Both the position numbers and the translations under genes were made by a program. Under the pieces are notes generated by a model. That model made no database searches and had not been told where the DNA came from. It worked only from the letters and a program-made list of their open reading frames with translations. Source: an uncultured Calothrix sp. (GTDB lineage Bacteria > Cyanobacteriota > Cyanobacteriia > Cyanobacteriales > Nostocaceae). From it: a stretch of 64,000 nucleotides of DNA. Each line of letters opens with the position of its first letter. Position 1 is the stretch's first letter. The DNA lies in the NCBI GenBank assembly GCA_937973965.1, contig CALJJQ010000005.1, positions 124,001-188,000 on the forward strand, given 5' to 3'. Shown here piece after piece: positions 17,294-26,823 of the stretch.

Positions 17294-18181
17294 ATGCAAA
17301 TACGTCGTCGTCCACCAAATCCAGCAGTTAACGTATCTACCCTGTGTTATCAGGTTGCGGTTCCCGATGCGGAACCCCGGAATATTTTAGAAAAAATTGT
17401 TTGGCAAAAAGAAATTGAAGTCCAAGCAATGCGGGAACGTACACCCCTATTAGAATTGCAAAAACAGGTCAAGGATTTACCTCCAACTAGAGACTTTTTA
17501 GCCGCATTACGTCAAGGACGGACAAAACCCGCAATTATTGCCGAAGTCAAAAAAGCCTCACCCAGTAAAGGTGTGTTGCGGGAGGATTTTAACCCCGTGG
17601 AAATCGCTCAACAGTATGAACGGGGAGGAGCTAGTTGTATCTCTGTGTTGACCGACCAGGAATTTTTTCAAGGCAGTTTTGAAAATTTAGTCAACATTCG
17701 TGCCTCCGTTGATCTACCATTGCTATGTAAGGAGTTTATTATCTATCCTTACCAAATGTATTTGGCTAGAGTTCGGGGTGCAGACGCAGTATTGTTAATT
17801 GCCGCAATTTTAAGCGATCGCGATTTGCAATATTTCGTCAAAATTGCTAAGGCACTGCAAATGACAGCCCTGATTGAGGTTCACACTTTGACAGAGCTTG
17901 ACCGAGTATTAAACCTAGAAGGCGTAGAGTTGATTGGCATTAACAACCGTAATTTGGAGGATTTTTCCGTCAATTTGCAAACAACCTGTGATTTACTTGC
18001 TCAACGGGGTAATCAAATACGCGATCGCAATATTTTAATTGTGAGCGAATCCGGTTTATTCGTGGCTGAAGACCTGGAACGCGTGCAGAAAGCTGGTGCA
18101 TCAGCTGTTTTGATCGGCGAATCCCTCGTTAAACAGGCTAACCCAGAAATTGCTATTTCCCAAATCATCCCCAAATCCTAA
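17294..18181 (+). CDS. trpC: Indole-3-glycerol-phosphate synthase
   Basis: 295 residues from ATG 17294 ([12 protein letters not shown], the usual cyanobacterial N-terminus); the frame is open further upstream only to a TTG inside the MITE. It catalyses ring closure of CdRP to indole-3-glycerol phosphate in tryptophan synthesis. The TIM-barrel motifs are all present: [13 protein letters not shown], the Lys-containing [29 protein letters not shown] and VSESGL, and the phosphate-binding [12 protein letters not shown]. There is no fusion to trpF. It follows lpdA on the same strand. A MITE inserted just upstream may affect its expression. Confidence 0.96.
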   Translation: MQIRRRPPNPAVNVSTLCYQVAVPDAEPRNILEKIVWQKEIEVQAMRERTPLLELQKQVKDLPPTRDFLAALRQGRTKPAIIAEVKKASPSKGVLREDFNPVEIAQQYERGGASCISVLTDQEFFQGSFENLVNIRASVDLPLLCKEFIIYPYQMYLARVRGADAVLLIAAILSDRDLQYFVKIAKALQMTALIEVHTLTELDRVLNLEGVELIGINNRNLEDFSVNLQTTCDLLAQRGNQIRDRNILIVSESGLFVAEDLERVQKAGASAVLIGESLVKQANPEIAISQIIPKS

Positions 18182-18481
18182 TTATGATGATTGGATGGAA
18201 ATATTGACCGAAAACTCGAAATTTCCAACTTACGGGTAAAATGGTTAGGTGGGCAAAAGTAATACGGTATTCTATCTCTTCCTGTTCCCTGATGACTCCG
18301 TGTATCTGTAAGTGCTTTCCCCATTGCCAATTTGGCTATATGCAGATAGCGTCAACTTTGTCAAATCTTCACGCACAAATCTTCGTCAAATAGCTGTTTG
18401 CTGTGCCACAATTCTGGATAGAAATTAACGCCCAGGTCAAAAGTAAACCCTACTAGTTAATCATCACTATTTACTATCTAC

Positions 18482-18739
18482 ATGGAGCAAATTCCTCTTC
18501 CTTCCCCCGTTCACTACGAGCTGATTCTGCAATTATTGGAACGACAAACTATGTCCGCAGTTTATCAGAATCCGGATCTACGCCAACAAGTGAACCAGCT
18601 AATTATCACCCTGCGTAAAGCCGCAGTTCAGCAAAAACATCTAGAGGATGCATGTCAGTTCTCTTCCGTCCCCGTCGATCATCGTTGGTCAATCAATCAC
18701 GTGAAGGCAGAAAAAGCCTTACCAGATAAAGTGTTGTAA
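18482..18739 (+). CDS. Conserved small cyanobacterial protein (DUF5340-like)
   Basis: 85 residues. The segment IPLPSPVHYELILQLLERQT, followed by a charged helix (LRQQVNQLIITLRKAAVQQK), resembles the small conserved cyanobacterial family I recall as DUF5340. It is predicted soluble and helical, with no catalytic motif. It lies alone between trpC and psbZ on the same strand, with about 300 and 420 bases on either side, so it probably has its own promoter. The family assignment is from memory and moderately sure. Function is unknown. Confidence 0.7.
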   Translation: MEQIPLPSPVHYELILQLLERQTMSAVYQNPDLRQQVNQLIITLRKAAVQQKHLEDACQFSSVPVDHRWSINHVKAEKALPDKVL

Positions 18740-19159
18740 CTAGGGTGATTTGGGGTAGCTGCGGAAAACACCTGTGAGTGTTAGAGAGACAAAATGCAAA
18801 TTTGCCTAAATTGCGGTGAGTATCCCCTAGAGCGACTAAATAGCCATATTCGCGATGGGGGTTTTCACTTAACTTTAGCAGTCAAAATTCCCTTGAAAAA
18901 GGTTCTTTTTATACCACTTGTGCATTTCTCAGGAAGCAAAACATTTTTTCACATAGGGAGAGGCAAAACAGCACCCCTATAAAAAAAACTCATTTTCTGA
19001 TACGGTACAAATAATCAGCATTAACATTTAGGTGTTTTTGCGTGAGAATAAATTATCTTTGAAATAAGTACTCTTTATTATCTGTCAACCAAGACAACCC
19101 AGATAATGGAGAAAAATCAAGCGAAATTGAGTATTCTGCTGTTTTAGGGAGAAGGGATA
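18740..19159. other. Intergenic upstream of psbZ
   Basis: 420 bases. A 62-codon frame at 18794-18982 (MQICLNCGEYPLERL) has no recognisable family and degrades into hydrophobic low-quality sequence; I treat it as chance. The 3' part (about 18980-19150) is AT-rich and should hold the psbZ promoter and leader. GGGAGAAGGG at 19148-19157 is the psbZ ribosome binding site. Confidence 0.45.
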
Positions 19160-19348
19160 ATGACTTTCATATTCCAATTTGCATTACTTGCACTGGTTTT
19201 AGTTTCATTTGCAATGGTAATTGGCGTGCCAGTAGCCTATGCTACACCTCAATCCTGGGTTGAGTCAAAAAAACTACTGTGGCTTGGCTCTGCTGTATGG
19301 GCTGCATTGGTGGTTTTAGTGGGGATATTAAACTTTTTAGTTGTTTAA
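19160..19348 (+). CDS. psbZ: Photosystem II reaction centre protein Z
   Basis: 62 residues, the standard PsbZ (Ycf9) length. Two membrane helices are separated by the conserved lumen/stroma loop: the first is in [18 protein letters not shown], then [15 protein letters not shown], then a second helix ending ILNFLVV. PsbZ sits at the edge of the photosystem II core and helps stabilise its supercomplexes. A strong ribosome binding site (GGGAGAAGGG) precedes the ATG, and a clear intrinsic terminator follows at 19417, so it is probably monocistronic. This is one of the clearest markers that the host is a phototroph. Confidence 0.97.
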   Translation: MTFIFQFALLALVLVSFAMVIGVPVAYATPQSWVESKKLLWLGSAVWAALVVLVGILNFLVV

Positions 19349-19416
19349 ACAGAGGTAGTCCCCAATACCCAACCTAATAAGTGTTGAGGAAGATTGAGGT
19401 TAACCCAAATAACTTT

Positions 19417-19460
19417 GGTAGCGTAGTCTGGTGGTAAAAATCTGAACGCTACCCTTTTTT
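19417..19460 (+). terminator. Intrinsic terminator after psbZ
   Basis: A perfect eight-pair stem, GGTAGCGT with ACGCTACC, encloses a 21-base loop and is followed by CTTTTTT. It lies 69 bases beyond the psbZ stop on the same strand. Confidence 0.8.
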
Positions 19461-19663
19461 ATGCCTTGAATAGCATTGGTGGTTTTGGCGTTTTGGGTAA
19501 GGACTGTAAGTTTAGGGAGGTGTGGAATCGGGAGGTATTTCAAATCATGTAATAAAAGTAACAAAAAATGACTAAAAATCTTGGCTAACTTGGGAAAAGC
19601 TCAAATAGTGTGTGTATATAAAGGTATACGGCTAGTTAACTATTTACTTGTGCTTCCTTAGCA

Positions 19664-21058
19664 ATGGAACAACTAATTGGTCAAGTTCTGCGCAAACGCT
19701 ATCGTATTCAATCTTTGTTAGGTCAGCAGAAGGGTCGGAGAACATTTTTAGCTCGTGATTTGGAGACCGGATCATCGGTTGTCCTCAAGTTGTTGTTTTT
19801 TGCACCCGACTTTACCTGGGATGATTTGAAACTGTTTGAGCGTGAAGCAGAAGTTCTCAAGTCTCTCGCTCATCCCCGGATACCCAGATATCTGGACTAT
19901 TTCGAGGTGGAAACCGGACTAGGGAAAGGTTTTGCCTTAGTTCAAACTTATATTGAGGCTAAATCATTACAGGATTTGCTGTTGTCAGGATACACTTTTA
20001 GTGAGGAGGACTTAAAAGCGATCGCCAAACAAATATTAGAGCTTTTGGATTATCTTCACAATCGTCAACCCCCAATAGTTCATCGAGATATTAAACCGAG
20101 TAATATTTTGCTGGGCGATCGCAGTGGGAATAGTCCTGGTCGAGTTTACCTGGTTGATTTTGGTTCTGTGCAAACGGTGATGCATCAGGGGACACGAACT
20201 ATCGTCGGTACTTACGGATATATGCCACCGGAACAATTTGGGGGTAATTCCACTCCTGCTTCCGACCTTTATGCGGTGGGAGCAACGCTGATTTATTTAG
20301 CGACGGGAGAGCATCCGGATCAGTTACCGCAGCAGGATATGCGTATTGTATTTGAAAATAGGGTCAATCTTAGTTCTAATTTGATTAACTGGTTGAAGTT
20401 GTTGACGCAGCCAAGTGTTGATCGACGCTTGAAGTCTGCAAAGGAGGCTTTAGTTGCACTGGAAAGGTTAAATTTACAACAAGGTACTTTGAGTAGTGTT
20501 GATAAGCCTTTTGGTAGTAAAGTCAAACTTACCAGTACTCATGAAATGTTGGAGGTTTTCATCCCACCCAGGGGGTTTCATCCTTCTCTGATTTTTATGA
20601 TTGGGTTTGCAATTGTTTGGAACTCTTTTCTTGTGGTGTGGTATGGTATTGCTTTTGCAACTTGGAACTCTGGTGGTTGGTTGGCTGCTTTATTTGCAGT
20701 TTGTCACTTGAGTGTTGGGATTTCCTTGATTTGGGGGATTTTATTTACCCTGTTCGGGACGGTTAGATTGGCTATTACCCCATCAAAAATCCATCTTCAA
20801 TATGGTATATTTGGATTCAGGTGTTTCCCATCCCAGACTGCTGTTCGGGAGCGTATCAGTAAAATTGAATGCACTTCTGTTTCTTACAAAAGAGATTCTG
20901 ACGGGGATCGGGTGCGTGTTCCACCTGAGATTAATATTTGGGTTGGAACTAAGAAGTTTTCCCTGGGTGGTGGGGATGTTTTGACTGAACCGGAACTGGA
21001 ATGGTTAGCTTGGGAATTGAGTAGTTGGCTGAATTTACCTGTTGCGAAGAATGGATAA
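19664..21058 (+). CDS. Membrane-anchored Ser/Thr protein kinase
   Basis: 464 residues. A Hanks-type kinase domain covers about residues 10-275: invariant lysine in VVLKLL, catalytic loop HRDIKPSN (D142), metal-binding DFG (D165), activation-segment GTYGYMPPEQF. The usual glycine loop is altered (LLGQQKGRRTF), so ATP binding may be less tight. Two hydrophobic helices around 305-370 follow, then a small C-terminal domain (about 375-460) of alternating strands that I do not recognise, perhaps a PH-like fold. It is therefore a membrane kinase with an unusual C-terminal sensor or adaptor. It ends ten bases before the convergent DUF3082 gene. Confidence 0.88.
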   Translation: MEQLIGQVLRKRYRIQSLLGQQKGRRTFLARDLETGSSVVLKLLFFAPDFTWDDLKLFEREAEVLKSLAHPRIPRYLDYFEVETGLGKGFALVQTYIEAKSLQDLLLSGYTFSEEDLKAIAKQILELLDYLHNRQPPIVHRDIKPSNILLGDRSGNSPGRVYLVDFGSVQTVMHQGTRTIVGTYGYMPPEQFGGNSTPASDLYAVGATLIYLATGEHPDQLPQQDMRIVFENRVNLSSNLINWLKLLTQPSVDRRLKSAKEALVALERLNLQQGTLSSVDKPFGSKVKLTSTHEMLEVFIPPRGFHPSLIFMIGFAIVWNSFLVVWYGIAFATWNSGGWLAALFAVCHLSVGISLIWGILFTLFGTVRLAITPSKIHLQYGIFGFRCFPSQTAVRERISKIECTSVSYKRDSDGDRVRVPPEINIWVGTKKFSLGGGDVLTEPELEWLAWELSSWLNLPVAKNG

Positions 21059-21067
21059 GTTTGTTGT

Positions 21068-21382
21068 TTATGATTCCTGATTTTTCTTTCCTTGTACAAG
21101 TAGCTGCAACCCCAATATCAACAACCCGAACCCAACGAGTCCAAATACTCCTGTTCCTAAACTAACTATTCCTACTACTAGGGTGCGGACTGCGATGGAA
21201 ATTCTCATGACGATTTGGTTGTCGGAATGGAGGGGTTTTTCTGCAAAACTAGTTGTGATCGCTATCATCATATTATAGGCTGCATAGGCTAGTCCGAGGG
21301 AGATGAATGTACCTATAAAACATCGCATTGGTGTTGTTTGTTTTTCGGTGGGTGATTTTTCTGTTAGTTTAGGTTCGTTCAT
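21068..21382 (-). CDS. DUF3082 membrane protein
   Basis: 104 residues from ATG 21382 (MNEPKLTEK); the longer frame needs a TTG in repeat-like DNA. The conserved stretch TPMRCFIGTFISLGLAYAAY, a second helix after SIAVRTLVVG and a third in GFGLLILGLQLLV fit the cyanobacterial DUF3082 family of small membrane proteins. It probably sits in the thylakoid or plasma membrane. Function is unknown. It converges with the kinase gene at a ten-base distance. Confidence 0.75.
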   Translation of the reverse strand: MNEPKLTEKSPTEKQTTPMRCFIGTFISLGLAYAAYNMMIAITTSFAEKPLHSDNQIVMRISIAVRTLVVGIVSLGTGVFGLVGFGLLILGLQLLVQGKKNQES

Positions 21383-21570
21383 AATTCGGTGGGGGTGAGA
21401 TGGGTTGGGTCTAACTGAATTTTGGATTTTGGATTGGAATCCCAAAAAACTTTCACACCTCCGATTTTAATTGTGGAGGTAAATTAAACAACTTTAAATT
21501 TTGGCTTTGCTGCTGAATATTGAACGAAATAATAATACTTTTAGCCCATTGCTGACAAGTTAAGCTCATT

Positions 21571-21790
21571 GGTCTTTTGTCAATAAGTAATAACGCTCAA
21601 AACCTTATCCAAATCTGGATGAATATAATAAACATGATTTTGAAGGATGCGATCGCTCAATTTTCAATGCATAATTGATTCTGGCGCTGGAAACTCGGTG
21701 CGAAGGTGAATTTAATACTTTTCCTTGACTTCACTTTTAAGGATAATTACGAGTTTACAAAACTATTTTCACCTTAACTTGTCACGAATA
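21571..21790. repeat. Long dispersed repeat, copy 1 (220 bp)
   Basis: This 220-base stretch is matched in the same orientation at 63284-63492. Shared blocks include GATTTTGAAGGATGCGATCG, GGATAATTACGAGTT and CACCTTAACTTGTCACGAAT, with small indels between them. Neither copy has a long reading frame. On the minus strand each copy lies just upstream of a start codon: here a 38-codon frame at 21453-21569 (MSLTCQQWAKS), there a short frame and then the transposase gene. The type of element is unknown. Confidence 0.75.
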
Positions 21791-21874
21791 CTTTTAGCCT
21801 TCAGTTCATCCTGCATTTAGTCAATGCCTAAATTTCAATCCTTGGGATTAATCCAAAATCTAAAATCGTCTGAC

Positions 21875-22828
21875 CTATCTTAAATTATTCACCACTTGAA
21901 TCCCGTGCGATACCATCTGGGTGACGAACAATTCTAAATCTGGGTCGGGTATTTGCGATCGCACTTGTTGTTTGACGAGTTGAGCATGTTGGGGGGATTC
22001 GCAAATGGCGAAGACGCTTGGCCCAGACCCTGACATAATTGTACCAATTGCTCCGGCTTTGGCAAATGCTGCTTTTAATTCTACTACGGCTGCATATTCT
22101 GGTAATACTACTTTCTCTAAATCGTTATATAACTTACTGGCTATCTCTTTGACATCCCGATGTAGGATAGCTTTGACCATTTCTCCGGAGTGGACTGCTG
22201 CGGCACGGACTGCTAAACTATTCCTATCTCTAATGTAGCTCTCCCCATAGACTGTGCGGTAGGTTTTGTAAGCCCAAGCTGTGGATACTGCTTGACTTTG
22301 ATGTTTTCCCAACACTATATATATGTTATCCAATCCTAACAAGGGGGATAACTTTTCACCTCTTCCGGTGGCGATCGCGGTTCCTCCTGCAATGCAAAAG
22401 GGTATGTCGGAACCTAATTCTGCTCCGATTTCGGCAATCTCTGATTGGGTTAATCCCAATTCCCATAATAAATCAATTCCTACTAATACTGCTGCTGCAT
22501 CGGTGGAACCTCCAGCTAATCCTGCTGCGACGGGTATATGTTTGCGAATGGCAATTTCTACTCCCCCATATTTCTTATGCTGTTGGGGAAACTTATGGGC
22601 CATTAATGCTGCTGCTCGGTAGGCCAAATTTGTTTTATCATTGGGTACATCGGCGCGATCGCATTGGACGTTGATGGCTTCATTTCCACTCAAGCCTATT
22701 TCTACTTCATCAGCTAAGGCAATACTCTGCATCACCATTGCCAATGCATGGAAACCATCTTCCCTATCACCAATAATCTCTAAATACAAGTTTATCTTGG
22801 CTGGGGCATTTATCTTTAAACTATGCAT
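21875..22828 (-). CDS. ispE: 4-diphosphocytidyl-2-C-methyl-D-erythritol kinase
   Basis: 317 residues. It phosphorylates CDP-methylerythritol in the MEP pathway that feeds carotenoids, chlorophyll phytol and quinones. GHMP-kinase motifs are visible: PAKINLYLEI at the N-terminus, the glycine-rich ATP loop PVAAGLAGGSTDAAAV, and IMSGSGPSVF near the C-terminus. The start ATG directly follows the rsmA stop codon (TAAATG), so the two are almost certainly translated from one mRNA with coupling. The length is normal for cyanobacteria. Confidence 0.96.
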   Translation of the reverse strand: MHSLKINAPAKINLYLEIIGDREDGFHALAMVMQSIALADEVEIGLSGNEAINVQCDRADVPNDKTNLAYRAAALMAHKFPQQHKKYGGVEIAIRKHIPVAAGLAGGSTDAAAVLVGIDLLWELGLTQSEIAEIGAELGSDIPFCIAGGTAIATGRGEKLSPLLGLDNIYIVLGKHQSQAVSTAWAYKTYRTVYGESYIRDRNSLAVRAAAVHSGEMVKAILHRDVKEIASKLYNDLEKVVLPEYAAVVELKAAFAKAGAIGTIMSGSGPSVFAICESPQHAQLVKQQVRSQIPDPDLELFVTQMVSHGIQVVNNLR

Positions 22829-23686
22829 TTACAATTTTGCTGTTAATAAGTTACTCAACTGCACCCACTGCTCGATACTGACATCTTCAGCACGTGCTTG
22901 GGGATTTATCTCTAATTGTTCCAGAACTTGTGTCAATTTCTCCCCGTCTACCCGTGATTTTAAATTATTCCGCAACATTTTCCGCTTGGCACTAAACCCC
23001 AATTTGACTAAACTCTCCAACCACTTCGGGTCGTTTGCTACTACCTGCAATTGTCGGGGTTTCAACCTAACTACTGCTGAATCGACCTTGGGTGCTGGAT
23101 AAAAAGCTTTCGCTGGTACTGTGCTGATATATTCACACTCTGCTAAATACTGCACTCGTACTGTCAAAGCGCCAAAAGTCTTTGTTCCTGGCTTTGCCAC
23201 CAATCTTTCGGCAACTTCCTTTTGTACCAGTAATACTATTGTCTCATAGGGATAGGGATTAGGGTTAGATATTCTCCCCAATAATTTTTCCATAATCGGT
23301 CCAGTAATATTATAGGGAATATTCGCCACTACCTTATTCACCCTTTTGCTAATACCAGCCCCCTGTAAAAAAGTGTCTAAATCTATTTCTAAAAAATCTC
23401 CTTCTACCACTAAAAAATTATCTCTGCTAGTAAATTCTTTTTGCAAACATTTAACTAAACCTCGGTCAATTTCTACTGCAATTAACTTTTCCACCAAAGG
23501 CAATAAACAGCGCGTCAACACCCCTGTTCCTGGACCAATTTCCAAAACCCAGTCTTTTGTACTACACCCGGCTGCGGCGACAATTTCCGCCAAAGCCTTA
23601 TCACTACGTAGCCAATGCTGCGCATGGACCCTGCGCGGTTTTACCTCTCTTTTCCTTTGATTTACAGTATTTTCTGGCTTTACCAT
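22829..23686 (-). CDS. rsmA: 16S rRNA dimethyladenosine transferase
   Basis: 285 residues. RsmA (KsgA) dimethylates two adjacent adenines near the 3' end of 16S rRNA during small-subunit maturation. The SAM-binding motif VLEIGPGTGVLTRCL, the acidic VEGDFLEIDL and the catalytic NIPYNITGPI are intact, as is the C-terminal KRKMLRNNL region. The N-terminus is basic (NQRKREVKPRRVHAQHW), ending in the usual Q/HxF/W-like segment. It is the first gene of an rsmA-ispE operon, the two genes abutting with no spacer. Confidence 0.96.
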   Translation of the reverse strand: MVKPENTVNQRKREVKPRRVHAQHWLRSDKALAEIVAAAGCSTKDWVLEIGPGTGVLTRCLLPLVEKLIAVEIDRGLVKCLQKEFTSRDNFLVVEGDFLEIDLDTFLQGAGISKRVNKVVANIPYNITGPIMEKLLGRISNPNPYPYETIVLLVQKEVAERLVAKPGTKTFGALTVRVQYLAECEYISTVPAKAFYPAPKVDSAVVRLKPRQLQVVANDPKWLESLVKLGFSAKRKMLRNNLKSRVDGEKLTQVLEQLEINPQARAEDVSIEQWVQLSNLLTAKL

Positions 23687-24171
23687 TTTGCGTACTTCTT
23701 AAATATTGCTTACTTTTACCAAGCGTTTTTTTCGGTTGGTTGACTGGGTTTTCCGCTAGGGTGGAGTTTCATCATATTTCAGGGTGTTTACTTTCATATT
23801 ACTATTTATAGTTGGATTCAAGATGTTTTTACAAGCTGCATATACTGATTATTTATCAAGTTATTTAGCCGCAAATATCAAGTAAATATCATATAGTAAT
23901 TTTTCAGTTTTGATGATGAAATTTATCTTGCGATCGCAAACCCACAAAGCACTAGAAGTAGGGATTATAAGCAAGATACTTGAAAATACTCAGAGATGAA
24001 ATTGCGATCGCACCCAATACACTCCTCAAATAAGAGACACGTTAGCGTTCAGTTCCTCTGAAAAAGGCTATATCACGTCTCCCGAAAGCACTTAAAAACC
24101 GGACTTCTCACCTCAAATCCCTATAATACAAGCTTTCCAACTAAGATACTCAAAAGCCTTACTAAAACTAA
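23687..24171. other. Intergenic with a palindromic repeat
   Basis: About 485 bases. It contains one copy of the long-form dispersed hairpin at about 24030-24090 (AGAGACACGTTAGCGTTCAG, then CCTCTGAAAAAGGCTATA, then CACGTCTCCCGAAAG). This is the same inner variant as in the MITE copy at 36742-36853. Three HIP1 sites also occur. No gene is seen. Confidence 0.5.
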
Positions 24172-24579
24172 CTTATCACCAATCGAGCCAACGTCAGTGA
24201 CAAAATGGCTGATGTGATTACCAAGATGGTGCGATACCACTTCAATGATAGGTATCATAGCGCCTTGGATGCAATGGATGCAGTTACCAGTTTAAAGCCG
24301 AAACCGAAACCACCCTCGAATAAAACATCAACATCACGACGAGAAACCCTCAAAACCCTCGGTTGGTTAGGTACAGGAGTTGGGTTAACCGTGGTTGGAG
24401 GTAAATTATTGCAAAGTAATTCCGAACCAGGAATAGAATCTCCTTTAAATTCAATATCTTCAAGGTCAGAATCAGAAATAAAATCCCCAGAAACAACCAA
24501 AAACCTATCTCTACAAACCTTTACATTTGAAACCGTCACAGTAAACACAAAGGGGAGAATTACCAACCGCAGACAATAA
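24172..24579 (+). pseudogene. Truncated Ser/Thr kinase-FGE gene remnant
   Basis: The frame is open from 24172 (LITNRANVSDKMADVITKMV) through HFNDRYHSALDAMDAV, which is the end of a cyanobacterial Ser/Thr kinase domain. It then has a linker, a membrane helix (WLGTGVGLTVVGG) and the strand LQTFTFETVTVNTKGRI that precedes a formylglycine-generating-enzyme-like domain, before stopping at TAA 24577. The matching region of the intact kinase at 37344-39188 is TFEFDVVTVDAQGFAIRRDR. The kinase core and the FGE domain are both missing, so this is the middle of a larger gene cut at both ends. Its right end is 50 bases from the recombinase gene, suggesting truncation by an insertion. Confidence 0.8.
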
Positions 24580-24630
24580 ACTTACATAGGTGGAATTAAA
24601 AATCTCCTCAACCAGAAAACATCCAAACAT

Positions 24631-26112
24631 TCAAACATCTACACTCAACCCATCCGGTGCATACTTACCCAATAAACCCCGTAAACTCGAATTCTCAGCC
24701 TTCAAAGCCAAAATCTGCGCTTCCAATTCCCGAATTCGTTCCCGTAGCGCTTCCTTCGTTGTCCCCTGCTTCTGAATCACCACTTCTTTGTAAATTTCCA
24801 AATTCGTGTCTGCACTCATCCACCGTTGATAGGTTCTAGTATGTTCATTAACCGTATGACCCATATAATCAGCCATAGTTTTAATCGGTATTCGTAATCG
24901 GTGTCCACGAATTGCATAAGCATGACGCAGGTCATAGGGACGAAAACCTAAATTCAAGTTGCGGAAACGGATATGTAGCTTTGCGGTACGATTATTTAAA
25001 GTTCCCCCAGAAGCAGGTAATTTCACATTCATTAAATCAAACAAATCCACCCAATCAGGATACAAAGGAGGGATACCACAACTACGTTCCCCCGTTTTTG
25101 TCCCTCCCGTTAACTCCGGTTTCAAGGTGACTAGGTGTAGGGTGTTATTAGGGTCAATAAAAGCTGGTAAATCAATTGCAAATAACTCGTGGGGACGTAA
25201 CCCGTAGGTAGCAAGCATACCATAAGCCCATTGCCATTGGTCAGGGAAGGTAATATTATCCTTACTGGTGTAGGGAGATAGGGGAGTACCCATTTTTTCA
25301 AAACCAGCGACAATTTCCCCATCATCGGGAATTTGACGTAAACTGGGATTTGGTTTTGAAGTTGCGTAGGAATCAATTAAACGTTGCGCATCAAATTGAC
25401 AAAAATCACAGAATTTTCTTAATTGCCAAATTAAAAAAAAGCGAGCAGATGAATTAGGACGGGTAGAAAGTAAAGCAGATTCTAACGCTTGGTTAGTTAA
25501 AGGTAAATCTGCAGGAAGTTTTTTTAAATGACGTAGATAATGACTTTCCCAAGTACGTATTCCTTGACGATTCTTCTCATGGGTTTTCCAAAACTCCTGT
25601 TCGTAATCTTGAATTAGTTCCCCAATTGATTTACTTTTTGTCGTTTTAATACTTCCAGTACTTGCAACTTTTTCTCCTTCCCTTCCCAATAACTCCGGAG
25701 TCCAAACAAACTGCTTCGTCACCAACAACAAATCCAACTCCCGTGCTTTTGTAACAGCAGCTTTCACCCCCACATCATTCGCAGTAAAACCCAGAGAAAT
25801 TGTGTACTGCTTATTTCTACACCCATTATTTCCCCCATCACCCGGTTTACAGGGGAACGTTCCCTGTAAACCAATCGACTTGTAACTAGTAAATTTTAAC
25901 TTAATCTTGACCCGTTCTAAACTTAATCCTGTATTTGCAGTTTGCACTGCATATTTAATTCGTAAATATTCCCGTTCAATTCCCGCTTTCACATCAGACT
26001 TAGGAGCATCTACTTTCCATTTTTTCCATTGAGAAGCATCCCACCTATCAATAGAAACACCCTCATACTCTGCATGACGGGGATTATAGTTATTCGTCAA
26101 TAAATTAGACAT
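24631..26112 (-). CDS. Tyrosine recombinase, possibly XisA/XisC-like
   Basis: 493 residues. The catalytic region contains TYGLRPHEL (box I Arg), KTGERSCGIP (possible Lys), YDLRHAYAIRG with box II Arg396, then MGHTVNEHTRTYQRW holding the box III His and the nucleophilic Tyr. The position normally occupied by His in box II is Tyr393. I recall the heterocyst-element recombinases XisA and XisC having this same RKYRHY-type set, and the size (about 470-500) also fits. The C-terminus is a coiled coil (EALRERIRELEAQILALKAE). The N-terminal half should bind the recombination site. It lies beside a truncated kinase gene and a ParA pair, suggesting an acquired segment. The recombinase class is secure; the XisA/XisC link is tentative. 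Confidence 0.85.
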   Translation of the reverse strand: MSNLLTNNYNPRHAEYEGVSIDRWDASQWKKWKVDAPKSDVKAGIEREYLRIKYAVQTANTGLSLERVKIKLKFTSYKSIGLQGTFPCKPGDGGNNGCRNKQYTISLGFTANDVGVKAAVTKARELDLLLVTKQFVWTPELLGREGEKVASTGSIKTTKSKSIGELIQDYEQEFWKTHEKNRQGIRTWESHYLRHLKKLPADLPLTNQALESALLSTRPNSSARFFLIWQLRKFCDFCQFDAQRLIDSYATSKPNPSLRQIPDDGEIVAGFEKMGTPLSPYTSKDNITFPDQWQWAYGMLATYGLRPHELFAIDLPAFIDPNNTLHLVTLKPELTGGTKTGERSCGIPPLYPDWVDLFDLMNVKLPASGGTLNNRTAKLHIRFRNLNLGFRPYDLRHAYAIRGHRLRIPIKTMADYMGHTVNEHTRTYQRWMSADTNLEIYKEVVIQKQGTTKEALRERIRELEAQILALKAENSSLRGLLGKYAPDGLSVDV

Positions 26113-26265
26113 GATAACTGCAATACTTATTAATTACCCAGATGATATTGGTTAAACAGATTTCGAGGAAAACAACATCTAAAATTATATCGGGTAAACC
26201 TATTTGTCCACGAACCTCAACATCCGTATTTAGTACATAATACCAATTAAATATCAATTAAAATC

Positions 26266-26823
26266 ATGGAAATCAAATATAGATACCTGTTAACTACAAC
26301 TGTCGCGATCGCGATCGCCGGTTTAAGCGCTTGTAATACTCCTACCCCACCAACTACTCCCATACCCACCCAAACACCCCCAGAATCGCCTACAGCACCC
26401 CCTTCCCCCACTCCAACCCCCACCACACCCACAACCGAACCAACCCCCCCTACAGACGATTCTCAAGGAGAGAAAAAAACAGTTAAAGCTGTAATTTATA
26501 CCATTGACAATGAATGTCAAGATTTTGTCCCCGAAGAAGTAACAGTTTCAGCAAAGGAACCGGTTCAGGACGCAGTTGGTAAGGTAATTGCCAAAAATGA
26601 AACTGGTGATTTTAGAATTGCAGGATATCGTGTCAGCATCAGCAATGGAGTTGCGACTATAGATTTACGCATACCACCGGAATCACAACGACAGATTGCA
26701 TCCCTATCAAGTTGTGAAAATAACGCCCTATTTGGTAGTTTACGTAGAACCCTCACCGCAAATTCCCAATGGAATATCAAAGATGTACGTTTCACCGAAA
26801 AAGGAGAAGAAGTTATCTTTTGA
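26266..26823 (+). CDS. GerMN-domain lipoprotein
   Basis: 185 residues. The N-terminal signal ends in a lipobox (IAGLSAC), so Cys23 is predicted to be lipidated and the protein anchored to a membrane. A proline/threonine-rich spacer of about 45 residues (repeated PTPTPP) follows. The C-terminal ~115 residues fit a GerMN domain (DAVGKVIAKNETGDF, ATIDLRIPPESQRQIASLS, LFGSLRRTLTA). GerMN proteins were named for spore germination but are common in cyanobacteria, where their role is unclear; binding of cell-wall or polysaccharide ligands is plausible. The gene is divergent from the recombinase. Its coding DNA is unusually C-rich in the spacer. Confidence 0.85.
   Translation: MEIKYRYLLTTTVAIAIAGLSACNTPTPPTTPIPTQTPPESPTAPPSPTPTPTTPTTEPTPPTDDSQGEKKTVKAVIYTIDNECQDFVPEEVTVSAKEPVQDAVGKVIAKNETGDFRIAGYRVSISNGVATIDLRIPPESQRQIASLSSCENNALFGSLRRTLTANSQWNIKDVRFTEKGEEVIF

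Noticed and set aside
18794-18982. 62-codon frame before psbZ beginning MQICLNCGEY
   Set aside because: No family, no clear ribosome binding site, and low-quality hydrophobic text after residue 25; probably chance.
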